This document shows, piece by piece, positions 40,953 to 49,051 of a stretch of DNA of 49,486 nt (the stretch's first letter is position 1; each line of letters begins with the position of its first letter). This DNA comes from an uncultured Collinsella sp. GTDB taxonomy: Bacteria; Actinomycetota; Coriobacteriia; Coriobacteriales; Coriobacteriaceae. Position numbers and translations under genes: made by a program. The notes under the pieces were generated by a model. That model worked only from the letters and a program-made list of their open reading frames with translations, was not told the DNA's origin and did not search any database. Location: NCBI GenBank assembly GCA_959020715.1, contig CAUESV010000014.1, positions 1 through 49,486 on the forward strand, read 5' to 3'.

Positions 40953-41432
40953 TTACTTTTCCTGAATCTGCTTACCGCAAAGATGTTCAATCGTAATCTC
41001 GTAGAGCTGGACGCCCTTAATGTCCTTGGCGATTTCCTCTTCGACTTCCTCGGCAGAAGGGTAGTACTTAAGTGCGAGCTGGCGGACTTTATCCTCGATA
41101 AACGCGGGAGTGTCATTTGCCAGGCGACAGCGGCCAAAGACCACGGTACTCATAACGTAGGGAGCCCAGTCACCGTCCTTGTACCACTCGTTACCGTAAA
41201 CGGTAAAGCAGACCTTGTCATTGCGCTTGAGTGAATCGACCTTGTGGCCAGCCTTGGCGCCATGGAAATAAATCTTGTCGTGCTCGGCGTCAAAGAAGTA
41301 GTTGACGGGAATGGCGTACGGGTAGCCATCGTCACCGTTGACGGCAAAGACGCCGCGCTTGCAGGTGGCGAGCAGTTTGCGCGCTTCCTCGTCGGTGATG
41401 GCGCGTTTCTTTCGACGTAAGGGCCTAAACAT
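40953..41432 (-). CDS. Pyridoxamine 5'-phosphate oxidase-like flavin protein
   Basis: 159 residues from an ATG behind AAAGGAAG. The split-barrel FMN-binding fold is clear: KRGVFAVNGDDGYPYAIPVNYF, KIYFHGAKAGHKVDSLKRND, KVCFTVYGN and the STVVFGRCRL strand. Members of this family (NimA-like) bind FMN or F420 and reduce nitro groups or small substrates; true PNPOx activity is not implied. The HGAKAGHKVD loop is typical of nitroimidazole-resistance-type proteins. It lies between the two hybrid kinases but shares no transcription unit with either by spacing (about 70 bases to the plus-strand kinase stop, convergent). Confidence 0.85.
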   Translation of the reverse strand: MFRPLRRKKRAITDEEARKLLATCKRGVFAVNGDDGYPYAIPVNYFFDAEHDKIYFHGAKAGHKVDSLKRNDKVCFTVYGNEWYKDGDWAPYVMSTVVFGRCRLANDTPAFIEDKVRQLALKYYPSAEEVEEEIAKDIKGVQLYEITIEHLCGKQIQEK

Positions 41433-41472
41433 CGTTGGCTTCCTTTCTGGTCGTGCGTGGTTGCTGCAAAAA

Positions 41473-44310
41473 CTATAGCGAAACGGATCCGTTTTTCTTG
41501 ATGCGGGCGAGTATGTTTTTGAGCTTGTTAAAGTCGAGCGGTTTGGACAGATGGGCGTTCATGCCGGCGTCGTGTGCCGTCTTGGCGTCCTCGGCAAAGG
41601 CATTGGCGGTGAGCGCGATGATGGGGATATCGGCTGCATCGGCCTTCTTACTCAGGCGAATCGCGCGGGTTGCCTCATAGCCGTCCATGCCCGGCATCAT
41701 GATGTCCATCAGGATCGCATCGAAGCTGCCGGCGGGACGACCAACGTATAGGTCGACCGTTTCGTTACCGTCGGCGGCGTGAGTTACAACGATGCCCTCG
41801 CTTTCGAGCAGAGCCTGGGCAATCTCGGCATTGAGCTCGTTATCTTCTGCCAAAAGGACGTTCATGCCGGCAAGCGAGCAGCTGTTTGCCTGGCCGTCCG
41901 CACATTCTCCTGCCTGAGGGTTCTTGTCGATATCGAGCGGAATCTGGACGTTGAACGTACTCCCCACGCCAACCTCACTCGAAATCTCAATCGTGCCGCC
42001 CATCAGTTCAATAAGTGACTTGACGATTGGCATGCCCATGCCGGTTCCCTGGAACTTGCTGCGCGCATCGTCACCTTCCTGGGCAAACGGCTCATAGATA
42101 TGCTTTAAAAACTCGGGAGCCATGCCAATGCCGGTGTCCGAAACGCTAAAGCAAAAGAGCGCGCGCCCGTTATCGAGTGGCTTGGTCTGTGAGCTAAAGG
42201 TGACGGAGCCGCCGTGCTTGTTGTACTTAATGCTGTTGTCTAGCAGGTTGATTATGATCCGTCGGATATGGGTGGGACTGCCGATCATGTATGGCCCCGT
42301 GGCGTACGGCAGGCTATTGTTCTGCAGTGTGATGCCGTTACCGGACGCGCGGAGCTTGCACAGCACCAGCGCATCGTCACAGAGCTCTTTGAGGTTAAAA
42401 GGCGCATGTTCCAGCGTTAGCTTGCGGTCTTCGATTTTGCCCATCTCGAGGATATCGTTGATCAGCGAGAGCAGGTGATTGGCGGCAACACGCGCCTTGG
42501 CGCGGCTTTCGCGGGCGACTTGCATATCGCCTTCCTTCAATTCCTCAATTTCGATAAGGCCCAGGATGCCGTTGAGCGGCGTGCGGATGTCGTGACTCAT
42601 GCGCGTGAGGAATGCTGTCTTAGCGGCGTTGGCGGCATCGGCTTTTTTGCGCTCGGTTCGAGCGCGCACGAGCGCCCAGATGAGCAGGACGATGCCGACC
42701 GACAACATACCGATGAGGGTAGCTGCAATGGCGGTGCGGTTGCGATAAAGGAATTGAAGCGTGTTGGATTCCTGGGCCGTGTACGACGTGGAGGAGAAAT
42801 TGCTTGCGGAGAGCGATTCTCCGGCATTGATGATGCCCTTGTTGATGATTCCCAACAGCTCGGGTTTTCCGCGCGAAATCCAGCACGAGAGCTCACAGGT
42901 GTCAGGGAGCTCGACCGTCTCGCAGTCCTCGAGATCGTAACGGTCGCCGATGGTTTTTACGCGTGAACTGGGAGCGACGATGCAGTGCGCCGTTCCCTTC
43001 CTGAGGGCATCGAACGCTTCATCGTCGGATTGGTATTCGGTCACGGTCGCTGTGGGGAACAGACTTCCAAGTGCATTTTTGTTGACAAACGATGATTTGG
43101 TACAGGCGATGTTCTGAAGGTCTTTGTTCAGGTTGCTGCCGGTGTGGATGGCGGTGAGGGACATGGTCCCCAACGATACCGACTGCACAACGCCTGTTTG
43201 CTCGGCAAACCAGTAATCTCGGTATACCGGCAGCGCAACGTCTATGCTTCCCTTTGACAGGGCCTTTGACATCATCTTGTAGCTATCAAAGGCGACGGTT
43301 TTGACCGTAATGCCAAATTTATCGTGCAGCGTCGTCGCAAGCGATGCGAGCGAACCTTCCATTTCGCCGTCTTCGTCTTCGTTACAGTAGGGGAGTTTGC
43401 CCGTAATGTAGCCGAGCGTGATGGTGTTGTTGTTTGCTTTGAGCCAGGAACATTCGGGGCCGTTGAGCGATGATGAACCGCTGTTTTGGGCCGAGTAGTT
43501 AGATTTGACTTCGTCGATATAGCGTGGGTTGACGCGGGCGATTGCCGTCATGGCGGCATTGATGTCGTCCATCAGGTCGGGGCGGCTTTTGGGGACGGCA
43601 AAGTAGTAGTCGCTCGAACCAATGTAGAACATGGGGGAGGCGCTGGGCGACGAGGTCGTGTCGTTCATGATGATGGCATCGACCTCGTTGTTTGCGAGCG
43701 CGTCAAAGAGAACGGAGTTTCCGTCATACTCCCTGTATGTGCAGGCGATTCCTTCGTTGGTGAGCCACTGCTGGCCAACGAAGGTTTGCATAACGCCGGG
43801 GTTGCAGCCGATGGTAAGGCCTTGGAGCGCTTGGGGGTCACCCTTGGCCAGATCGTCGCGCTCGGGCTTGGCGTAGATGTAGTAGCGCTCAGTGCCCTCG
43901 GGGTTCGAGGAAAAGAGCAGCTTTTGGGCGCGTTCCTCGGAGTAGGAGATGTTGGACATGAGGTCGATCTCGCCCGCCTCGAGCATGTCCATAAGCTCGG
44001 TGAAGGTGCCGGAGACGTATTCGTACCGCCAGCCGGGCGTGTAGTACGACAGGGTCTGGAGGTAATCGTAACCCCATCCCGAGAGACGCTCGCCGGGGGT
44101 GCCGTCCTGGAAGCCCTCGTTGTTGACGAGCCAACCAACGCGGGCCGTTTTGACCTGCTGATCGGTATTGGCGGCATAGGCGGGGGCGGGCATGATGGTG
44201 CTCAGTACGGCGAGCACGGCAAGCGCGACGGCCAAGGTGCGATATAGAGCTAAGCGAAGGACGGCGGAAGGTTTCACATGCAATCCGATCGAGTCGAGAC
44301 GGTACCGCAT
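41473..44310 (-). CDS. BvgS-like hybrid kinase with two fused solute-binding domains
   Basis: 945 residues if started at the ATG at 44310; a GTG at 44277 gives 934 and a better signal peptide but also a weak ribosome site. After the signal peptide (ends about APAYA) there are two SBP_bac_3 domains in series (about 55-260 and 295-520). A membrane helix (about 535-560) leads to HisKA with His573 (RMSHDIRTPLNG), HATPase_c with NLLDNSIKYN and SDTGIGMA, and a C-terminal receiver with Asp869 (ILMDIMMPG). Venus-flytrap-fused kinases of the BvgS/EvgS class sense metabolites or redox state. There is no Hpt domain here. The output partner is unknown. Confidence 0.88.
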   Translation of the reverse strand: MRYRLDSIGLHVKPSAVLRLALYRTLAVALAVLAVLSTIMPAPAYAANTDQQVKTARVGWLVNNEGFQDGTPGERLSGWGYDYLQTLSYYTPGWRYEYVSGTFTELMDMLEAGEIDLMSNISYSEERAQKLLFSSNPEGTERYYIYAKPERDDLAKGDPQALQGLTIGCNPGVMQTFVGQQWLTNEGIACTYREYDGNSVLFDALANNEVDAIIMNDTTSSPSASPMFYIGSSDYYFAVPKSRPDLMDDINAAMTAIARVNPRYIDEVKSNYSAQNSGSSSLNGPECSWLKANNNTITLGYITGKLPYCNEDEDGEMEGSLASLATTLHDKFGITVKTVAFDSYKMMSKALSKGSIDVALPVYRDYWFAEQTGVVQSVSLGTMSLTAIHTGSNLNKDLQNIACTKSSFVNKNALGSLFPTATVTEYQSDDEAFDALRKGTAHCIVAPSSRVKTIGDRYDLEDCETVELPDTCELSCWISRGKPELLGIINKGIINAGESLSASNFSSTSYTAQESNTLQFLYRNRTAIAATLIGMLSVGIVLLIWALVRARTERKKADAANAAKTAFLTRMSHDIRTPLNGILGLIEIEELKEGDMQVARESRAKARVAANHLLSLINDILEMGKIEDRKLTLEHAPFNLKELCDDALVLCKLRASGNGITLQNNSLPYATGPYMIGSPTHIRRIIINLLDNSIKYNKHGGSVTFSSQTKPLDNGRALFCFSVSDTGIGMAPEFLKHIYEPFAQEGDDARSKFQGTGMGMPIVKSLIELMGGTIEISSEVGVGSTFNVQIPLDIDKNPQAGECADGQANSCSLAGMNVLLAEDNELNAEIAQALLESEGIVVTHAADGNETVDLYVGRPAGSFDAILMDIMMPGMDGYEATRAIRLSKKADAADIPIIALTANAFAEDAKTAHDAGMNAHLSKPLDFNKLKNILARIKKNGSVSL

Positions 44311-44364
44311 TAGGATACCAGCTCAGCTGGCCCACTCGGCAACTCCACCGCTAAACGGTCTCGC

Positions 44365-44423
44365 CCGGCAGTTGGGGACAGTCCCAATCTGTCCGGCACA
44401 AAAGGAACGTCCCCAAGTGCCGG
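44365..44423. repeat. Palindromic repeat with GGGGAC arms
   Basis: CCGGCAGTTGGGGAC (44365-44379) and GTCCCCAAGTGCCGG (44409-44423), one mismatch in 15. The loop holds GTCCCAATCTGTCCGG. It belongs with the GGGGAC-type repeats near 33614 and 34191, and sits between the BvgS-like kinase promoter and the ion channel gene. Confidence 0.6.
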
Positions 44424-44476
44424 ATGTGGGACAATACCGAGCGAATGTGATTGGGCGTCTGGGAAAAGGGGTCGCG

Positions 44477-44902
44477 ATGAACAAGTTGAGGACGCTTGCC
44501 GACGTGTTGCGCCAGGCTGGTTTTGCGCGCATCACGGGCCTGTTTCTTGTCTTCTACCTGCTGTGCTCGACGGCCGTCTGGCTGTCCGAGCCCACGACCC
44601 TCACGTTTGGCGATGGTCTCTGGTTTAGCTTTGAGACGGTCTCGACCATCGGCTTTGGCGATATCCCGGCCGAAACGCCGGTCGCCCGCGCTATTACCGT
44701 CGTCCTGAGCGTCATCAGCATTTTCTACATCGCCATGCTCACGGGTGTGGCGGTGAACTACTGCAATACGCTCATTAAACTGCGCCAAAAGGACACCATG
44801 GCGCGCTTTATGGATGATCTTGAGCATTTGGAAGAGCTCGATCGTGACGAGCTCGCTGACCTGTCGCGCCGCGTGCGCGAATATCGCCGACGCCAACGCT
44901 AG
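44477..44902 (+). CDS. Two-helix potassium channel protein
   Basis: 141 residues from the ATG at 44477 with AAGGGG upstream. One outer helix (about 18-38), a pore helix and selectivity filter TIGFGD (57-62), and an inner helix (about 72-96) form the minimal KcsA-like channel unit. The C-terminal 45 residues are charged and helical (DDLEHLEELDRDELADLSRR), a likely coiled coil. There is no RCK/TrkA domain for ligand gating, so gating is presumably by pH, voltage or the coiled coil. The TxGFGD filter, in place of TVGYGD, is an accepted K+ variant. It is followed by the LOG gene on the same strand (36-base gap), which may be co-transcribed. Confidence 0.85.
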   Translation: MNKLRTLADVLRQAGFARITGLFLVFYLLCSTAVWLSEPTTLTFGDGLWFSFETVSTIGFGDIPAETPVARAITVVLSVISIFYIAMLTGVAVNYCNTLIKLRQKDTMARFMDDLEHLEELDRDELADLSRRVREYRRRQR

Positions 44903-44938
44903 AACGGGCGCCGTGCGTCACGACGAGGGGGACTGAAT

Positions 44939-45472
44939 ATGAATATCACCGTGTATCTGGGCGCCAGCGTCGGCAATGACCCGGCGTTTCTGCCTGCGGT
45001 GCAAGAGCTGGGCATCTGGATTGGCTCCAACGGGCACGCGCTGGTATACGGTGGGTCCAAATCGGGGCTGATGGGCGCGCTTGCCGATAGCGTGCTCGAT
45101 GCTGGCGGGCATGTGACGGGCGTTGAGCCAAGCTTTTTTATCGAGGCAGAGTTTCAACACGAAGGTATTGACGACCTCATCGTGACGAGTGACATGGCCG
45201 AGCGTAAGGCCAAGATGATCGAGCTCGGCGACGTGTTCATCGCTTTCCCGGGCGGTACGGGCACGCTCGAGGAGATTGCCGAGGTCATGTCCGCCGTGTC
45301 GTTGGGGCACTTGAGTGCGCCGTGCATCCTGTACAACCTCGGGGGCTACTACAACGATCTTAAGGCGCTGCTCGAGCACATGATTGATAAAGGGCTTTCG
45401 AGCCCGAGGCGGCAGCACGGAATCTACTTTGCCGACGATTTGCGCGAGATTGCCTCGATTATCAACGGATAA
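44939..45472 (+). CDS. LOG-family protein (TIGR00730 Rossmann fold)
   Basis: 177 residues with GAGGGGGA upstream. Family motifs: VYLGASVGND at the N-terminus, VYGGSKSGLMGALADSV and the catalytic PGGTGTLEEI. LOG proteins cleave ribose 5-phosphate from cytokinin-like N6-modified AMP, or from AMP itself in bacteria. In many bacteria the activity is a nucleotide ribohydrolase of uncertain physiological role. It follows the potassium channel gene by 36 bases on the same strand. Confidence 0.9.
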   Translation: MNITVYLGASVGNDPAFLPAVQELGIWIGSNGHALVYGGSKSGLMGALADSVLDAGGHVTGVEPSFFIEAEFQHEGIDDLIVTSDMAERKAKMIELGDVFIAFPGGTGTLEEIAEVMSAVSLGHLSAPCILYNLGGYYNDLKALLEHMIDKGLSSPRRQHGIYFADDLREIASIING

Positions 45473-45597
45473 GTCTTGAGCCTGCCCCACTATGACTCCC
45501 AATGGTGCCGTTTGCAGCGCAGACGGTTGGCTCGTTCGGGCAACGCGCGCTCTACAATAAAATGTATCTATGTTGACTTTGACCACGGGAGGACCCG

Positions 45598-46902
45598 ATG
45601 GGTAACCTTGCCAAACCCAAAAACCGTGCGCTGTTTTTAGTGAGCGTGGCTGTGACCGGTGCGTTTGCGGGCGCCGCGGTTTGGCTGTTCTTCTTTGCGA
45701 TGGAGCATGGCATCGACTATCTATGGACCGAGATCTCGCATATGCTGGGCGTCGCTTCGCCCGAGCTCGCGAGCGGTCCGTTTGGCTTTTTGCCGTACCC
45801 GTTTTTTGTCTGCCTGCTGGGCGGCTTGGTGATTGGCCTGTACGAAAAGATGACAGGCGCCAAGACCGACGACCTCAACCAGGTCATGACCAAGGTCAAG
45901 CAAGACGGTCGCTACCCGTACGACAATCTGGGCAAGCTGTCGATTGCGGCGCTGCTGCCGTTGCTGTTTGGCGGAAGTATTGGACCGGAGGCCGGCCTGA
46001 CCGGCGTTATCGCGGGACTGTGCAGCTGGGTCGGCGATCGCATGCGTCGCTTTGGAGCTGAGTTTAGGGAGCTCACGCTGCTGGGCACCCAGGCTGCTCT
46101 GACGGCGCTCTTTACCGCGCCCGTGTTTGGCTTTGTGGCGCCGCTTGCCGGAAGTACTGACGGCCAGGGCGAAGACGCCGACGATGAGTCCGCGTCCGGC
46201 GAGATCACCATCAAACTGCCCAAGGCGCAAAAGACGGTGGTCTACGGCATTGCGATTGCCGGCGGTCTGGGCACCTACCTGCTGCTCGGCCAGCTCATGG
46301 GCGGCGGCATGGGTATGCCGAGGTTCGAGGCCGCCGTGGTGGGCAACCTGGAGCTTACCTGGCTCATTCCTCTGTCGCTGATCGGAACAATCTGCGGCTG
46401 GCTGTACTTTGTCTCTGAGCACGCGAGCGAAGCGCTTGCCCATGCAATAGGGGCGCGCCCTGTCGTCAAGGCCATGCTGGCTGGTCTGGCGCTCGCCATC
46501 TGCGGCACGGTCCTGCCCTACACCATGTTTGCCGGCGAGACGCAAGCCGACGTGCTCATGGAAACCTACCTGACCATTCCCGCCGGCGTGCTTATCGCGA
46601 CCGGTCTGGTCAAGGCCATGCTGACGCCCACCCTCATCAACCTTGGTTGGCGCGGCGGTCACTTCTTCCCGGTTATCTTCTCGGGTGTGAGCCTGGGTTA
46701 TGGCCTCGCCGTCCTCACCGGCGCCGATCCGGTCTTTTGCGTCGCCGTCTGCACGGCATCGACGATGGGCGCCGTCATGCGCCAGCCGGTCATGGTCGTG
46801 GGCCTGCTGCTCATGTGCTTCCCCCTCAAGGGTATCGTCTGCATGATCATCGCGGCCGTCATCGCCGCCGGCATTCCACTGCCCAAGCCGCTGCGCAAGT
46901 AG
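45598..46902 (+). CDS. ClC-family chloride channel or antiporter
   Basis: 434 residues from an ATG behind GGGAGG. About ten membrane helices. Motifs: GGSIGPEAGLTG (the GxxGPE selectivity region) and a GWRGGHFFPVIFSG segment corresponding to GxFxP. An inserted acidic loop (about 182-200, STDGQGEDADDESASG) separates the two halves. The fold moves Cl-, F- or other anions, in exchange for protons in some members. The gating Glu of classic transporters sits in GREGP; here the motif is GGSIGPE, so exchange versus channel mode cannot be assigned by reading. It is monocistronic by spacing; TACAAT at 45551-45556 may be its -10. Confidence 0.88.
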   Translation: MGNLAKPKNRALFLVSVAVTGAFAGAAVWLFFFAMEHGIDYLWTEISHMLGVASPELASGPFGFLPYPFFVCLLGGLVIGLYEKMTGAKTDDLNQVMTKVKQDGRYPYDNLGKLSIAALLPLLFGGSIGPEAGLTGVIAGLCSWVGDRMRRFGAEFRELTLLGTQAALTALFTAPVFGFVAPLAGSTDGQGEDADDESASGEITIKLPKAQKTVVYGIAIAGGLGTYLLLGQLMGGGMGMPRFEAAVVGNLELTWLIPLSLIGTICGWLYFVSEHASEALAHAIGARPVVKAMLAGLALAICGTVLPYTMFAGETQADVLMETYLTIPAGVLIATGLVKAMLTPTLINLGWRGGHFFPVIFSGVSLGYGLAVLTGADPVFCVAVCTASTMGAVMRQPVMVVGLLLMCFPLKGIVCMIIAAVIAAGIPLPKPLRK

Positions 46903-46992
46903 TACGGTGGCGCATGCCAGGGACATGACGTTTGCCACGGATTTGCGGGGAGGGGCGGCGATCGCGCCCTTCGTGGATTGAGACTCGCGTGA

Positions 46993-47691
46993 CTACAGGT
47001 CGCGTACTCGATAAACCTTGGTGCTGACGGTGCAGCTGATTGCGCATAGCGCGAGGGCCAGCACGGCAATTCCTGCGCACAGGCAGCCGAGGACGGCAGG
47101 ATCGGGGTTCGCCCCGGCAATCGACATAAGCCAGTTGCTGATGGGGTTGGAGGAGCTCAGCGCTGCCATGGCAAGGCATCCGAGCAGGGCAAATAGGCCG
47201 ACGGAAAGGCGCAGCGCCTCCATGTGTCCAAAGCGAAAGAACAGCGGCTGCGCCAGAAATACCATCATGAGTGAGATGAGCATCGATGCGGCGGAGGCTA
47301 TTGTGGTCTCAAAGACGATCTGTCCCGTCGAGGGCATGCCCGCACTGTTGAAGAGCGGAAGGACAATGATGTTCAAAAGCACGGCGGCGCAGGCCATGAT
47401 GGCCGAGAAGACAACGATGCACAGGTAGCGTGCGCAGATGATGTCTTTGCGCGAGATGGGCAGCGTTGCCCGATAGCGTTCCCATCCGTTTTGATTATCG
47501 AAGCCGGCCAGCGAACTCATGACCATGATGGGCGACATGGCACTGACCGCGCAGGCGCCGGCGCTCATACCGGAATCGCCATCCGATGCGTTGGCGAGGG
47601 TCAGTACGACGAAGATGAACAGGCCGACGCCCGCGATGCTCGGGACGAGCGTACGAACGATGGCGAGCTCGGACATAAAGGCGCGTTTCAT
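46993..47691 (-). CDS. ABC-2-type permease
   Basis: 232 residues with about six membrane helices (for example LVPSIAGVGLFIFVVLTLA, YLCIVVFSAIMACAAVLLN, LSVGLFALLGCLAMAAL). It has the RYRATLPISRKDI segment typical of this YtrC/YtrF-like and bacteriocin-immunity ABC-2 permease class. Its start overlaps the ATPase gene stop by four bases (ATGA). It would form an exporter with the ATPase encoded just upstream and under the GntR regulator. The substrate is unknown; such operons often respond to cell-wall antibiotics. Confidence 0.85.
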   Translation of the reverse strand: MKRAFMSELAIVRTLVPSIAGVGLFIFVVLTLANASDGDSGMSAGACAVSAMSPIMVMSSLAGFDNQNGWERYRATLPISRKDIICARYLCIVVFSAIMACAAVLLNIIVLPLFNSAGMPSTGQIVFETTIASAASMLISLMMVFLAQPLFFRFGHMEALRLSVGLFALLGCLAMAALSSSNPISNWLMSIAGANPDPAVLGCLCAGIAVLALALCAISCTVSTKVYRVRDL

Positions 47692-48569
47692 TTTGAAGCC
47701 CCTTTCAGCGTGAGGCGAAGATAGTCGTCAATGGTTACCCGATCGCAGGGAATCTCGGGAAAGGCCTCGAGCGTTTCGCGACGGTTGGGCACGAGCACGT
47801 CCACGCTGTAGGCGTGGCGGGCGGCATGGGCACCTTCGACGCAAGCCATAAGCTCGGCGGCCTGCGCTTGGGTGCAGTGGGCGATGCCGGCTCGGTCGGT
47901 AATGTCCTCGCGCGGCAGGTCAAACACAATCGAGCCGTTATCGATGCAGATGACGCGGTCGGCGGCGCGATCGAGGTCGGACGTAATGTGGCTCGAGAGC
48001 AGCACGCTGTGCTGGCCGTCGGCGACAAAAGCAAGCAGCTCATCGAGCAGTTCCTCGCGCGCCATGGGATCGAGGCCCGCGGTGGCTTCGTCCAAAAGGA
48101 GTAGCTTGGCATTATGGCTGAGTGCACAGGCAAGCTGCAGTTTCATGCCCATGCCGCGGGAGAGGTTCTTGACCTTTGTCTTGGGATCGAGGCCAAATCG
48201 GTCGATGAATCCGGCGAACGTTTTGCGGTCCCACGTGGGGTACGCCTGACCTACGAGTGCCTCGATCTGGCCCACCTTGAGCGTTGAAGGGAAGGGGCAT
48301 GTGTCCAGGACGAGACCGACGCGGGAGCGCAGGCAGCGCTGTGTCTCATCGGGCGCGTCGGCGCCACAGCGCTGCCCAAACAGGCGCACCTCGCCGGCAT
48401 CGAGCTTGATAAGCCCGAGCGCGGCGCGAATGGTCGTTGTCTTGCCGGCACCGTTAGCGCCCACAAAGCCAACAATCTGGCCGGGCTCCACGGCGAGCAT
48501 GACATCACGCAGCGAAAAACGGTCGCTCACGCGGCGTGAGACACCTTTGAGTTCAAGCAAGTTTTGCAT
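47688..48569 (-). CDS. ABC transporter ATPase (YtrB-like)
   Basis: 293 residues from the ATG at 48569 (AAAGG upstream). The ATPase core has Walker A GANGAGKT (37-44), signature NLSRGMGMKLQLA, Walker B LLLLDEATAGLDP and an H-loop LLSSHITSDL. The extra C-terminal domain (about 215-293) is typical of the drug-export subfamily. It lies 23 bases after the GntR regulator and overlaps the permease by four bases, so the three form one operon on the minus strand. Confidence 0.9.
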   Translation of the reverse strand: MQNLLELKGVSRRVSDRFSLRDVMLAVEPGQIVGFVGANGAGKTTTIRAALGLIKLDAGEVRLFGQRCGADAPDETQRCLRSRVGLVLDTCPFPSTLKVGQIEALVGQAYPTWDRKTFAGFIDRFGLDPKTKVKNLSRGMGMKLQLACALSHNAKLLLLDEATAGLDPMAREELLDELLAFVADGQHSVLLSSHITSDLDRAADRVICIDNGSIVFDLPREDITDRAGIAHCTQAQAAELMACVEGAHAARHAYSVDVLVPNRRETLEAFPEIPCDRVTIDDYLRLTLKGASK

Positions 48570-48592
48570 GGTATAGCCTTTCTTGCAGATGG

Positions 48593-48973
48593 CTACTGCA
48601 TGGTTTCGGGGGCTACCAGGTCGAGCATTTCGTGCAGTTTGTCGCGCGTGACGCCCAAGGCTTCGGCTTGGGTTGCCGCTTTCGCAAGCAACTCTTCGAT
48701 ATGGCAGAGCTGGTTTTCGCGCAAGAGCTCCTGGTTGCCCTCGGCGACAAAACAGCCCTTGCCCTGCACGGTGCAGATAAACCCGAGCTGCTCCAGGTCG
48801 GCGTAGGCGCGCTTGGTGGTGATGACGCTTACGCCCAGGTCGCTCGCGAGTGCGCGGATGCTGGGGAGTTTGGCTCCCGCAGCGAGCGTGCCCGATAAGA
48901 TCTGAGCTTTGACTTGCGAGGTTATCTGCTCGTAGATGGGCTTGTCGCTCGAATTGGATAGGATAATGTCCAC
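48593..48973 (-). CDS. YtrA-subfamily GntR transcriptional regulator
   Basis: 126 residues from a GTG at 48973 with AAGGAG upstream. An N-terminal GntR winged helix (about 10-75, KPIYEQITSQVKAQI, LPSIRALASDLGVSVITTKR, AYADLEQLGFICTVQGKG) precedes a short helical tail (about 80-125). The short C-terminus defines the YtrA type, which controls adjacent ABC exporters. It is first in the minus-strand operon with the ATPase and permease genes. An AT-rich dyad over its promoter (49001-49034) fits autoregulation. Confidence 0.9.
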   Translation of the reverse strand: MDIILSNSSDKPIYEQITSQVKAQILSGTLAAGAKLPSIRALASDLGVSVITTKRAYADLEQLGFICTVQGKGCFVAEGNQELLRENQLCHIEELLAKAATQAEALGVTRDKLHEMLDLVAPETMQ

Positions 48974-49000
48974 AGCGGCTCCTTAGCTGTTGGGCTACAC

Positions 49001-49034
49001 GTGTATATAACCGGTAAGCACAGTATATATACAC
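49001..49034 (-). promoter_or_regulatory. GntR operator candidate over the promoter
   Basis: GTGTATATA (49001-49009) and TATATACAC (49026-49034) form an inverted repeat, and GTATATATAC (49023-49032) is itself palindromic. YtrA-type regulators typically bind GTGTA-n-TACAC sites. The repeat overlaps the -10 of the gntR promoter, as expected for repression. Confidence 0.55.
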
Positions 49035-49051
49035 TATGCACAGTTCTGCAA
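49022..49051 (-). promoter_or_regulatory. Promoter of the GntR/ABC operon
   Basis: On the minus strand: -35 TTGCAG (49046-49051), an 18-base spacer and -10 TATACT (49022-49027). Transcription would start about 7 bases on, leaving a leader of roughly 40 bases before the GTG start at 48973. Confidence 0.55.

Noticed and set aside
44311..44364. tRNA-like sequence
   Set aside because: Contains CCAGCTCAGCTGG but lacks the tRNA T-arm signature and acceptor pairing.
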